From Cruorifilaria tuberocauda (Eukaryota > Nematoda > Chromadorea > Rhabditida > Onchocercidae), in contig JABVXU010000043.1 of the NCBI GenBank assembly GCA_013365365.1, positions 1 through 64,000 on the forward strand: a stretch of 64,000 nt of DNA. Direction: 5' to 3'. Below the pieces are notes generated by a model. It did not search any database, had not been told where the DNA came from, and worked only from the letters and a program-made list of their open reading frames with translations. Every line of letters begins with the position of its first letter. Within the stretch, counting starts at the first letter, position 1. Below are positions 46,301 through 59,000 of this stretch, in pieces. The position numbers and the translations under genes were made by a program.

Positions 46301-46974
46301 AATTTCACGATGTACTTGGATGGCTTACAAAAATCTGATGTACCATTTATTTTGAAATATCATTTTGGAACTTACCATTTTGGAACCATTTCATCGACGC
46401 TTAATCATTTTATAAAAAATTTTGAAACTATTTCTGTCTAATACTTCACAAAGAATTTCCTTAGTTTTCAGCTAAAAGTGCATTCAGTTTAACCAGCCTG
46501 GATGATGAATGGAATGTTCGAATGCAAACACTCTTGCCATTGGTCCTTCCTGCTCACATTTGAGTAATGCATCATTCTGTCGCTTGTAAATTGCAAAACA
46601 ACCCAATGATTCGTCGAAAAGATTTTGTTTTGGCTTTTGCTTCTCCGAAAATACCGATTACAATTCAAAATGATAGCATATACCCATTGAAAAATTTGAC
46701 TTCCATTATCGAGTCAAGAAATAGTATTCTGTATGAGGACTAAAGGAACTGATAAACAATAGCTGAAACAATTTGTAAATAATAATTTACAACGCTTCAA
46801 TACTTGATAAATTTACCGTTCATAGTTAAATAACTATTTCATCGGAGTTGACCGAAAATTTTAGAGAAAGGAATTAATTACCAGTGCTTTACTTGGAACA
46901 ATTTGATCTGTAATTTCTGACTGTCCATCCTTACCACATGCTCCATAGAACCATATTTCTTTATCATCGACCAT
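43369..46974 (-). CDS. PRIMPOL: PrimPol: DNA-directed primase/polymerase (AEP family) with UL52-type zinc domain
   Basis: Nine exons (46882-46974, 46498-46642, 45952-46190, 45494-45705, 44820-45064, 44467-44560, 44323-44416, 43931-44114, 43369-43655) join to 1593 nt, 530 residues; human PrimPol has 560. Human-like stretches are RVFAFEH..GQRQYLVST, LYFDLEF, LDASTTTKFSEHIIVHL, NRNFRLYLSSKLGK, SPFPVLDQHIISIN and FPLPDFV. Catalytic motifs: D119-L-E121 (motif I), S173-E-H175 (motif II) and D224 (motif III, LFDTTVYS). The zinc ligands C381, H388, C408 and C413 have the same spacing as human C419, H426, C446 and C451. The C-terminus (FELTDEELLSAF) is acidic-amphipathic like the human RPA-binding motif. 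PrimPol re-primes DNA synthesis beyond lesions in nucleus and mitochondria. Exon 1 and the exon 2 donor are the least certain parts. Confidence 0.93.
44267..44330. repeat. Simple TAATACATAA-type repeat in PrimPol intron 7
   Basis: Irregular repeats of 'acataata' and 'taa' fill this stretch, directly after the donor of exon 7 on the minus strand (gtatgt at 44322-44317). Confidence 0.8.
46496..46497 (-). promoter_or_regulatory. Probable GC splice donor of PrimPol intron 2
   Basis: With donor cca-g|gctgg and acceptor tacag|gacaaagg the junction reads HHP-G-Q-R-Q-Y-L-V, matching human D-G-Q-R-I-Y-L-V. A GT donor two bases downstream (ctg|gttaaa) with a later acceptor (caaag|gcag) is also in frame but would replace GQR with W. 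Confidence 0.55.
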
Positions 46975-47617
46975 TCTGCAATTATTTGACTAAATAAAAT
47001 TCTAAATTTATCAATTCGACTGTCAAATGAGTTGAAATATTGACATAGAGATGATTGAATAAAAAACAGTGACAGTTAAGCCGTATTAAATTTGGAATAA
47101 TGAATTATTTCAGCAATTCATGAATTATTATTTCTCCTGTGTAACACAAATCAAAAAAAAATTTGTAACAAATGTTTTATTGAAATAAATTAGGCTAACA
47201 AATTAATGTAATATTGCTTGATGATTTTTTATACGTCACATTCTCAATTCATATTTTAAAATGTTTTTGCATTAAAAAAAAATATCATCCATCTACAGAT
47301 TGTGTTGATGAATAATCTATGCATGAGATTATTAAATCTGTTGAATCAAACCGAAAGAGAAAGTATTCAGATATGACAAAAAGCATGAACGATATTTCAG
47401 ATTATTTGGATAGTTTACAAAACATCACTGATTTTATCAAATTTCAAGAATCCATACATGAACATTTACGTCATTATCATAACGGATATAAAATATGGTA
47501 GTTCAATATTTACTATCTTTCCTAGCAATGTCATTTTTAATGACATTTTTAATACCCAGTTATTTAATAATATTAAGATACTGTTAATACAAGAACAAAA
47601 GAATCATAATTAATAAT
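46975..47617. other. Short gap between mrpl-23 and PrimPol genes
   Basis: Both flanking genes are on the minus strand, 0.64 kb apart. The ATG of PrimPol follows ttgcag-a, which could serve as a spliced-leader acceptor. A 60-codon + strand frame at 47319-47501 does not look like a gene. Confidence 0.45.
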
Positions 47618-48684
47618 TTAAGGCAAGAATTCTCCCACGCCATAGCGATCGCGATTGATATACTCAGCATTTGTTGCATCCGGCATCTTTTGTTTCATCT
47701 TATCCCACATTTCTTGCTCCTCGCATTTCTCGAACAAATTTGGAAGTTGAAATTCGAATCCTTTCTTCTGCAACAGGCTTTGAAGGAAAAGTACAAGAAA
47801 TTGAAGTTAAAGGTAAAAAAACAGGAAATAGTGGAAGAGAAAAAATAAATACAAGAAAAATTAGTAAACACCGGAAATAATAGTGGGAAAAATAATACCA
47901 ATTTGTCGGAAAAAACAAGGATAAAAACTCGAAATAATTAAATGGTTTAATCCTCCATTAGGTTTATTATGTTATGCAAATATTATGATAATGAATATGA
48001 TGGCTTATTTCGAAATGCAATATAATAGATTTAAAAAAAATTTGGAGTGATATGATTTAAACTTCAAAGCAGATAAAAAATAATAAAAATTACCATAAAA
48101 ACGTAGGCATATTTTTTGTCATCTTCTTTCCACAGAGCTCTTCGCTTCTCCTTATCGAGTGGAAAATCATATGTAACTTGACCAGCTTTTATCTGAAAGC
48201 TTGAAGCGGTGAAAAGAAATCATAAAAGCTTTGAACGTTGCCCTACGATGGATGGTCCAAGAGACGCTTGAACTGCAACTTTAAATAAAGCAAACTAACT
48301 GAACAGTTTGAAAAAAAGGTAATAGTATAAAACATCAAAATAAACGGGTGGAATTGAATGTAGGATACAGATATCTGGAAACTATATGAAAATTTACCAA
48401 AGTGCGAACTTCTCGAACTGGAAGATTGTATATTTTTTCCAAATATTCTCTAACATCGTGCTTTGTCATCCTGCATAAGAATTATTCACTACTCTTCGGC
48501 GCTTCGTTTAAATATCAAAAGAAAAATCACTAAATATAGCAAACCTCTTATCAACTTCGAATTTAACAACATGTTTAGGTAAACGAATAGGGTATGGGTC
48601 GACTACTTTCACCCAAAAGTCGGGCAGAAACACTCTTATCCTCGGATTTCCCGGTTGCCATAAACGATATATTCTCGTCGACAT
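47618..48684 (-). CDS. mrpl-23: Mitochondrial large-subunit ribosomal protein L23 (uL23m)
   Basis: Four exons (48545-48684, 48398-48470, 48094-48192, 47618-47767) join in frame to 462 nt, 153 residues, the same length as human MRPL23. The start MSTRIYRLWQPGNPRIRVF aligns with YPLYRLGGPQLRVF, MTKHDVREYLEKIYNLPV aligns with MTRVDLRNYLEGIYNVPV, and KKYAYVFM..FEFQLPNLF aligns with YKVAYVQL..FTFPDLF. L23 binds 23S-type rRNA at the exit of the polypeptide tunnel. The protein stops at GVGEFLP. The gene lies between UGGT and PrimPol on the same strand. Confidence 0.95.
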
Positions 48685-50093
48685 AAAAAACTAAAGCATA
48701 ATTTCATAAAACTTTAAGGAACGCTAAGTGAATAAAGCAAAATCAAAAGGTAACCTATTGATCTGAAATATAAGAACTACTAAGCTGATGACAGTAGAAA
48801 ACTGGCTTAGTTCTGATCTGATAAATAAATGAATAAAACTGGTTTGAAATACTAATGGAATTCTTCAGAACTTTTTTAAAAGAAATTTCAGCGTGGTAAG
48901 GCAAGAAAACTTCTAATAAATTGGAACTGAAGTTCTTCAGTTATAAAAATTTATCCACTTATTTCAACAATAAAATAAGCTGTAACAACTGCAGCATCCG
49001 AGCATTGTATTATCACTTTCACTGAAGCAAACAAACATCTTACAGTTAGAGTACAATGAATCCTAAAACTTAAAAAGTACATTAATCAAAAGGAAAATCC
49101 GTGAAGATTAGTTAAATTCGATACTAGATCAAGTAAATTCGCAACCCAAAAATATTTTACAAACTGCTTGATAACGTAGCAATAACAAGAAAACAATTTA
49201 GTGAATATCATTCGATAAATCGAGAAGTTCGATTTCAAAAAGTTAATTTATAGTAGTATTCCAATATTAAAAATTCCAGAAAACAGTTACAAGAGGAATT
49301 CTTTCCACAAAATCTGTATATTTTGTGCTTATTGATTTTCAGAATCTGCAAGATCTTACTGATCCAAAAATCTATAAATAATCAGAACAGCTTCAAGAGA
49401 GATGAATGAAAAAGACATACACTTCAAATGATCATTCATAGATTAAAAAACTAAAATGAATGTTTAAAATACGAGTACCATTCATATATATATAAACCAA
49501 TTCATATTACACGCTTGCAAATGCTACAGAAAGAATAAAAAGAACATTTATCAGATCTGAGATATCATTGATACTTAAAATTAGCATAATCAATAATACT
49601 TGAACATTCAATGAGTTTATATTGATGGCACAGCTTCCCAAGGACAGCTTCTTAAATATATATGTTTAAAGTGTCTATTTTATTTAATTCACATTAAGCA
49701 TTATTGGATATATATTCTCTGAGTTAGAAAGAAAAATCCCGTGTTATACAAATATATGAAAAAATAAAGAATCCACTTCATGATTAAAAGGAATGAAAGA
49801 TCTCCACGAGAATATCTGAATTATTCAAACTTAATTCAAAAACAAGAAGTACCTTGATAATTATGAAAGAAAATTGAACTATTGCTATACAACTGAAGCG
49901 TTTTATACGGTAAAACTCAAACATGAAAACAATATATTTTTACTGGTATTTTCACACGTATTGTTCCTTCAGTCTGCCTTAATTTGCATACCTTTCTATC
50001 GCTAAGGAACAACTTTCTGTTCAACAAAAGATTAGAAGAACAGAACAATTCTGATATCACGAACTTTAAACAATATAGAACGGAAAAAGTAAT
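48685..50093. other. Intergenic region between UGGT and mrpl-23
   Basis: 1.4 kb of AT-rich DNA with no supported exon, RNA gene or clear repeat. Confidence 0.5.
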
Positions 50094-53000
50094 TTATAGC
50101 TCGGTATGTTCGTCAGTTGCTTCATGTTCAAACTTCCTTTCTTCTGCATATTTTTTTGCTCTTCCATCAAGCAATGTCTTTATTTCGGAGTCGTAATCTT
50201 TCCACTCGGGAATAATTCGTATGGCTGAGTCGAGTTTCGGTTCTTTCGTCTGGGGATTGTTGCACTAAGAATAAAACCAACATAAAGTGTAGGGATTTTA
50301 TGGTTCAAAATTCATGATATGAAAATCTCGCTAGAATTCCTTTTGGAAAATCACATTAATTAAACTGTATTAATAACTAATACTTTAACTATTTCCTAAA
50401 ATATTTCCATGGCAAAATATTTATATGCATAGAGAAAAGGAGATCAAATAATAAGAAATGAATAATAAAACTATTTTGAAAGGATTGAGTTATAAATATT
50501 TAAATTTATTAACTACAACAGACTGGTTAAAGAAAATTTCAATCGAAAAGATTTGACAACAGACCAAATCAATCGTCTTTGCCTTTTCCTTCGAAGCATC
50601 GTCACACCATGTTTCACACCAAAGCCATTCTTGCGGCAATGATTTAATACGCACTTGGTGAATCATATTATTTGGCAAATCCTGTAAAACAAAGTAAAGC
50701 TAGGGAAAAATAAAAAAATTGGTGAATAAAAATATTATTTGCACTGCAAATCAATTATAGCAGAGAGAAAAAAAGAACCTGATCAAGATTTGAAAGGCTA
50801 TTTGGATCAGCACTCAATCCTTGATACTGACCACGTAAGCGATCACCAGCAGCCACTTGCCGAAATTTAGCCAAATCGATGACATAAAGTGCGCTAAATC
50901 TTTTTTTATTAATTTATTTATTAATGGTTTACAAAGTAGAAATCCCGAATACAAGACACAGAAGAAAATTTGAAAAATTCACCTAATGTGATATTTGCGA
51001 CCAGCAAGATGATTAGCCCAATAACCTTTTTTCCAGAACCTGAAACCATCCATCGATGTTCTGCTATCACAGAATGGAGTAAAACCATAAGGAGCACCTC
51101 CCAAATCCAACTCCATCAATTCCATCAGATCTGTCCGAACTATTTGATCGGCATCAACGAAAATTATTTTTCGTACATTTAACGGGAACAAAACATCCAA
51201 GAAAAGTATTTTGTACCTATAGAGAGATAAAATATGTAAAACAAATACAATGCCAAAAAGATCAGATAAACTGATAAAAGAAATAAGATTTATGTATCAG
51301 TTTCAATAAATTTTAGAAAATCCATTTTCATGAAATTATTTTAAAAAAGCACAAACTTGAACAGTAATTTAAGTGAAATAAATACGAAAAAAGTTGATTG
51401 TTCAGTTAGCATATTTATTTGTTGTAATATACCTCACCCCCACATGACGCGCTGCTTTTCAGTCTGCTGATGTAACCAACGTGGCCAACGATACTCTATA
51501 AATTCATATTTGAAGCCGTAATGCCTAGCCATTTTAGGCAATGTCTCCTGGAATAAATTACGTTCAGAAATCAATTAATATACAATTAACTACATAAATC
51601 TAAAAATATGGTAAAATGGAAGCTCACTAACCTTAAAATTAGGCGACAAGTAATTCTTCAGCAACCAGAAATTAACGGGATGTTTCGTATGTTTCATTAC
51701 ACTCAAAATCATGATCCGCATAAAACGTTCATATAAATGTCCTGATGCCAAGGAAAAAATATTAATTGCGTCATATTTTTCACCACCGCTTCTAGAAAGC
51801 AAAATTTAAGAAATAAGTTGCCAAAAACTTTAGTGCTAAGCTTAATTTTCAAATTTTGGTCGAGATTACGAAGTTTTGGTTGAGTTACGAAGCAAATGAC
51901 CTGATAAGGAAGGTAATTCTAAAAAAGTTTAACTGGAATTCAAGAATAATTTTTAAAAAACTAAAGTATAACGTACGATGATGATATACTGCTCCAAACG
52001 GAGTGATGGTCTTCACTCTCTTCTGATTTTTCCTCATTCAATAAATTTTCCTTTTCTTTCTCCTTTTTTTTGGCGACCCGAATACGAATTGTTCGACCAC
52101 TGAATGAATCTATTAGCACATTTACTCCATTCTCATCCTCTGATTCTGTATTTACATGACTGTAAAAATATTTCAGTTAAGCTATCAAAAATAATTTATT
52201 TCACATTAACGGTGGAAAATCAGATTATAAATAAAATTAATCTGCATTCTTTATTCTTTCATTCGTTATCTAAATTTGTTTGCTGATTTATTCAGCTTTC
52301 AAGAAGATATTTCCAGGTGCAAAATTATTTACGCAACTTTGCATTTTTTATTGCTATAGGCCAACATAACAGGATATCAATATATATGTTTTTAGATAAT
52401 GCAAAAATAAAGATCAATATTGAATAGTGACTTACTTACCTTACAATGTTGTAGATATCCTTCGATTTACCATTACGAAGATTTAAAATCCAAGCACCCG
52501 GATCAGCTTTTAACTGGAAGTAGCCCTGAACAGAACTTATTAAGTGCAAATGACAGCAACAAGCAACAAGTGAAAGTGATAAAACTGATGAGATTAAAAA
52601 TATTGTCGAAACATTATAGTGAACGAAAATCCAAATACAGTTATTATTATCAAACATTTTAATTATTATTATAATATAAATAATTACTGAAGAAACTTTA
52701 TTTTTGATAATCACTTAAATGAATTATTGAGGAAACTATCGATATGCAAATTCATTTAACTCCCATAGCTTCAATGCTTATTCGAAAAACTGAACTGAAC
52801 TGTTGCTTACCAAATTGGCCATAACAATTGTATCATAACGATTCGGGTTTGTTAGTGTACCCAAAGTAAACTGCAGACCACGCGGGGGTGATCCTGTCAT
52901 ATCATCAAAGCAGTGTCCTTCTAGAAGGATATGCTCAAGTTCAAATTTGGCGAGCACGTTTCCTACTACCTGGAAAATCTCCATTTTTATATATAACATA

Positions 53001-56000
53001 TGATAAAAAATCTGATTCTACTTTTTCTAATACTAAAAAACATAATGGAGTCAAAGTCATATGTAACGAAAGATAAAAAATAAATAGCAAAATGTTTAAC
53101 ATGAATGTTATGCTATCATATAAGACTTTGCTTGAAAAATTGACCAAAAATAAAACATGCTGCTTACATTTTCCAATCTAATATTGTCTAAATCATAAAT
53201 GGCATATACAGATTGAACCATCCAAGCATCTGGTGGAACAACTGCAAGAGTTAGTAGTTGTTTGCTTGGTAACGCTGTGAAACGTGCTTCATATGCAGAA
53301 TCAGAGATACGCCCTGAATCGTCGAACATCACCGTAGGTTGTAGTACGAAGCGATAAAACCTATACATTTATACTCTAAACGTTTTATTCATAATTTTGC
53401 AATAATAGGACATTTAGTCAAAGAAATCATCTAAAAATTGAAGTAGCTTCAGAAATTATAAGATATGAATACTTATAAAAGCATCCTTAAGATTTAAAAT
53501 TAATTAATTAATAAATCTGGAATAAAGTTACAAATCTTTACAGTGCTATAATAATAGTACTATAATAGTGACCCATAAAGTTCCGAACAAATTTAAGTAG
53601 CAATATCCATGAAATGGCATCACCAAAATCACCTCTTTAATGGGAGTTCGCTAAGTTTAGCTTTGGGATTCATAACCAATTTCACCTCCACATTTACAAC
53701 TTTTTGTATTACAATTAGCAAGTGGCCAAGTCGTTGAGCTTGAGTAGACAATGGGTCAACAATGCAAAGAGCTAGGATTAAGCCTTCATTTTTATTTCCA
53801 GAGATCGTCAAAACGCTGCAAGATATAAAAAGTATTAAATAAAAAAAAAGTGATGGAAGCACAAAGAAAATTCGGACACATGCAAACAGTATAAGTATAC
53901 AGAATGAGTCTATCCCATTTAATTTCTAAGTAAATAATAAATCAGACTTATAAATAACTCCTATAAGTATTAACTTATCCAAATCAACTACGAATTGACC
54001 CTATTACGAGCTAAAAATTCGCAAAAAAAAGTAATAATATACCTCTCTTTCTCGCCTGAAAGCGAAATGAACCGTCGTTTTTTAGTAACACCGATACTTC
54101 CAATCAAAGACATGATACGTGCAACCATATCTGATGATTCCCCATGTCTCGTTTTTATTTTCCACTTTTCCATATAATCTCCGATGATCTTCAAATTAAG
54201 AGTGGTTAACTTAAGCATTAAATGTTTTATATTGTATTCGATCGAAACAGAGAAAAATTATGACATGAACGATGCCTGTTAGCACAGATTCTGTATTTTG
54301 GAAAATTTTTGATCGAAATACTCTGATGAAAGCTGCTGATTCCAAAAAAAATTAAAATCTATTGAAATATTCCATAGATATCCCATACCTTTCCGCCTCG
54401 AAGTAAAACGACCTTGTCAATTAATTCCATATCAGCAACATCCAAAACTTCACCAGCGCCAAGTGGTCCAATAAGTAAGCCATTGACTACCAATGCTAAC
54501 TGTCCTGGTTTCAAACCAAGAATACGCCTTGAGTATTTGGCATCTGCGAATATTTCATCACTATTTATTTGTTTCGATTCCTTGTAAAAAAGTGTCATAT
54601 TCATATCCTAGAACACATTTACAACAAGATTCAAAAATAAGAGCAGCAATCACACTTTCAAGTTTTTCGACTTACTTCCAAAAGCATAATATAGTCATAT
54701 TATTTTAATACATCATTAACAGCAGCATGCAGCTTTCAAAAATCTCCAGTATCACAACTAAATTTCATAAAAACTATTATACTCACTTTAAAATGTAACT
54801 CATGTTTCTTAAAATAATCAAAGATTTGGGCACGACTATATTTTTTACGAAAAAAAAAAAAACAAACATTTACAGCAAGGTCATCCAATGTAATTTGTTT
54901 ATTTAGCAGTTTTGAGACAATTTCTTCTTTTACAAGCTTTGTTATAAATGATTTCATCTGTCTTGCTGCAAGCAAGCGTGATGCGACATTTACGAGCATT
55001 GTTATACTGCCAGAAGTAGCTGCTATCTCAATCTACAATCTTTTATAATCTTATAATCTAATAATCTGCAGAGATTCAAAGAATTACGTCACTTTTTTAA
55101 TCAAATTTACCAGTTAATAAGACTTGTACTTAAACTACAAAGAAGAACAGTTATTATATTAATCTACTACTTCATATTTATTAAAATTTTAGCTTAATTC
55201 AAAAGAAAAATATTTGTACCAATGTTTGAGTAAACGGTTCATTAAATGGGAATTGTTTTCGCAGAACTTAGAAAATTCCAATATAAAAATTGCACTCACA
55301 TCTCTAGGATTATTAATGATTGCAATACGCATAGTATGAGAACGCTTAAGATATTTAACTGCGTTGTAAGCCAAAAGTCGCCCTTCAGCAGTTTCCAGAT
55401 CGCCCACTACCCAAACAGTAGAGAAATGAGTTTTCATTTCCTCTAAAATAAGAGAAAGGAGTTTTTGCTAATTTCAATGCAGAAAAAGAAAAAACATTAA
55501 AAGGAAAAAATATTAAAATTACCCAATGAATGGTTCCAGGTTCTCTTGCTCTTAACTGAATAATTAATAGCTTTCCAATGATTGTTTTTATTGCAACAAC
55601 CATTATATTTCTAGATTACAATTTTAGAAAAGTTAAACATAAAAATTACAGATCATACTCCATAAAATGCATAATGACTCCTAACGAATAGTAGTAATTA
55701 GCAGTGAATGTTTACCTGTCCTCGTCATGTACCGCATTCTTTTTAGCATGCACTGATTGTGCTTTTCTGGTGGTAGTTGATGATACTGTGGAGGTGCTAT
55801 GTTTGTGCATTTTTCGACAGATGTTAAATCCAGATACAATGCACTGGATGATAACGGTGAATCCAAAATAAGCTTGTTGATTCGTGGCATAACTTCTGGC
55901 TATAATGACCAAATCAAAAAGAATGCAATAAGACTAGAACCGAAACTTAAAAAAACTGGAAATATGAATGTCTACTTCTATTATGTAAAATATGTCCAAT

Positions 56001-59000
56001 TCACTTTGCTTCATCAGTAATTACCATGATTTTTGAAATTTTTGTCAAGTACAATCACACAATCATTCCGGGAATTGAAATGGTCGGCATTTCATATTAA
56101 ACTTCAACATATAAATGTTCTTTGAACACACCTGTGAAAGTATCCAATTCATTACATTATCTTGATCTTTTAGTCTTTTTTCCATAACTGCCTTTTGCAA
56201 ACGTGATGTAACACGCATTATTTCCATCATCACAGTTTCTTCAAAATGGTCCCCAGTTATCTATAAAAAAATCTGTTCAGTAATTGCAACACAAAATTTG
56301 GAAGGAAATTTAGACAATAGTGAAAGCCGTGATGAACACACGAAAACTTTGTGCTCTAATAATAATTTCTCTCTTTTTAAAAGATAACGGAAATGACTGA
56401 AAACTTTCAGCTCTAAACCATAACCTAACTGTGTTAAATCATTGTTTAATCAATATCTCTGACATAACCTGTAGACGTGATAATATATGACAGCAGTTGC
56501 AGAGGTTGAAGAAATTTGTAAACTGCTCGAAAGAAAAATATTTAAAAAGTCAATATCTGTTCATTATTTACAATGAAAAAAAGTCAAAGAATCAAGCTTA
56601 CGCCAGAATCGTCTAGAATAATACCATTCAAAAGCACTTTCGGTGTAAAGCCAAGCCCACTGTCGCGAAGAAATTTATAACCTACTGAACGACCATTACC
56701 ATATTCGGAGCTACCACCAAATACGTCATTTGGATCATGGTTAGGATAATGCACTTCGAAATATGACAAGACATCTTTCGGAGATACAGACTTTTCCTTT
56801 AGAATCTAAAAAAATATGGTGTTAATCATTTCTGAACTAAATTTTGCTTTGATGCTAAACAATTGCAATGTCAAGCAATGAATAACAAAAAACGGATGAA
56901 AACAGAAAAGTTGCTAATATATAAGATAAAGCGGTAATGTGATGAATGGAAAAGAATGAAGTTGCTCAGGGAAGGACTAATATGGAAAAATAGAAAAAGC
57001 AAGGTTTCACGCTACGTCCATAAAAAATTTGACAATTTTTAACCTCAATTAAAACATTCAACGCTTTCTGAATACCATTATTTATTTTGATAAAATTGTA
57101 CAAGTTCAACATGGCGACCGAAGCATCATCAAAGCCAGTTATATCTTTTTCATCATTAGTCACGAAAACAACTCCAAGTCTGAAAATAAGATGGATTGCT
57201 CCAAATACAAAACAAAAAAATTTCACTATCGATTTCAACTTCTTTTGTTCGCGACAACTACATTTCTAAACTTGTATGTGAGAAATAGTTTTTAATGATA
57301 TCAACTATCACTTATTATATATCCAAACACAGAGTAACAGAAAATTAGATGAATCCTACGACTTGAGAATTCTATCATTATATTGTAGAGGATAGTCCGA
57401 ACCGCTAACAGAAAAAAATTACCTTTAACGATTTTATGAAATTTTCTACTTGACAACATAATATTATATGCATAACATCGAATGGAGTTCAACCTTCAGA
57501 AATTAAGAAAGGAAATACCTAACAGGCATCTCATGAGCATAGAATTGCAGCGCATATTGCAATAAATCCCGAGTTTCTTTTTGAGATGGATCAACAACAA
57601 AAATCTGGAAAACAGTCTTATCGCTGAATTTGCTATCTTAAGCATAGAAATACAAATGAGCACAAATGAATGAGAAATGAAAGACTGTAGGAATAATTAC
57701 TAAACAAGTATATCTAAATGAGAAAAAGTTCGAAACATCATCGTTACTCGATATTATGATATCAGAAAAATGCCGGATTTGTAAAGCAAATCAATGTTAC
57801 AATTTACAAATTTGAAATTAAAAATAATCTTTACACAATATATTGTTTTTGATCTTTCAAAAAGTAAATTAGTAAATATTTTTCCTTTACGAATAAATAT
57901 GTTTCAAGAAGTTAGCTTATTATTACTAAACATTAAAAATAAAAGTTCATTGCCATAGAAATCACCAAGGTGAATAAATTCCTCGCAATTGGTCGAAGCA
58001 TTCCAGGAAAATAGGGTTGAAGCAGCAAACCGACACTATTTGCCCATTGTCGATATTGTTTGTCGGTATCCAAATTATTTAGGTACTGAAACAGATAATA
58101 TTTCCATTAAATTTCGGTGATTTAGGCCAGAAACTATTTTTCAGCAGAAATTGAAGTGGAAAGGTAAATGTTTCAAAATATGTTCCCCTTTTAATTACCA
58201 AAACCTCATAAAACTGCAAAAGGCCTAATCATCTATATTTTTAAATACAAAACTAAATATATCTGTAAGATATTGACTGCCAAATTTACCTCTGGAGATG
58301 CTGGTCTGAAATCCAGTGCATAAGATACACGTTCATTGCTTAATTCGAGGTCAATTAACATGGAAATATATTCATTCTAGAACGACATGCTTCACTTCCG
58401 GAGAAAACATATGAAAAATTGCAAAAAGCTTACCGCTTCGGCAATAAAATTATTTATTTATAAAAATGTCATCATGATTCAATACTGTGCACTGGTGTTT
58501 TATACATCAGAAGTTAGAAAAAGTCATGAAAAATATACAATTTAAAGGATAACCGCGATTAAAATGAATATTAACATTGCAAATTTAATAACATTTTCAT
58601 TAAATTAAAACCTGTTAACCTTAATTCCCATACGAAAAAATCCATTTGCCAATTTTTCCTCTTGTTTCAACATATCAAGCACTTGAAACACATCCAGAGC
58701 ATCAACATCCACCATGATGCCATTGATAAAAAAAATTGATTCACCTTCTGACACTCCATATTCCATTAACTGCTCCTGATTTGCATTAACCTGTAAACAA
58801 TTATATTTTCGTAAGTCGAAATAGCTTAATTTCTCCTGTTTTTTATTAAGAAACAAGAAAACTCCTAAACAAAAAAGAACAATCATTATATACAATGTAA
58901 CGTTTACAACTAATTTTATTTCTTATACGTAAAATAACCTCAGATATGAATTCTTTCAGCACCACCTGCCGTGACAGTGACCTGGCAGCAAGCGGGAAAT

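Noticed and set aside
47319..47501. + strand 60-codon frame between mrpl-23 and PrimPol
   Set aside because: It has no family resemblance and no partner exons, and it is short enough to be chance.
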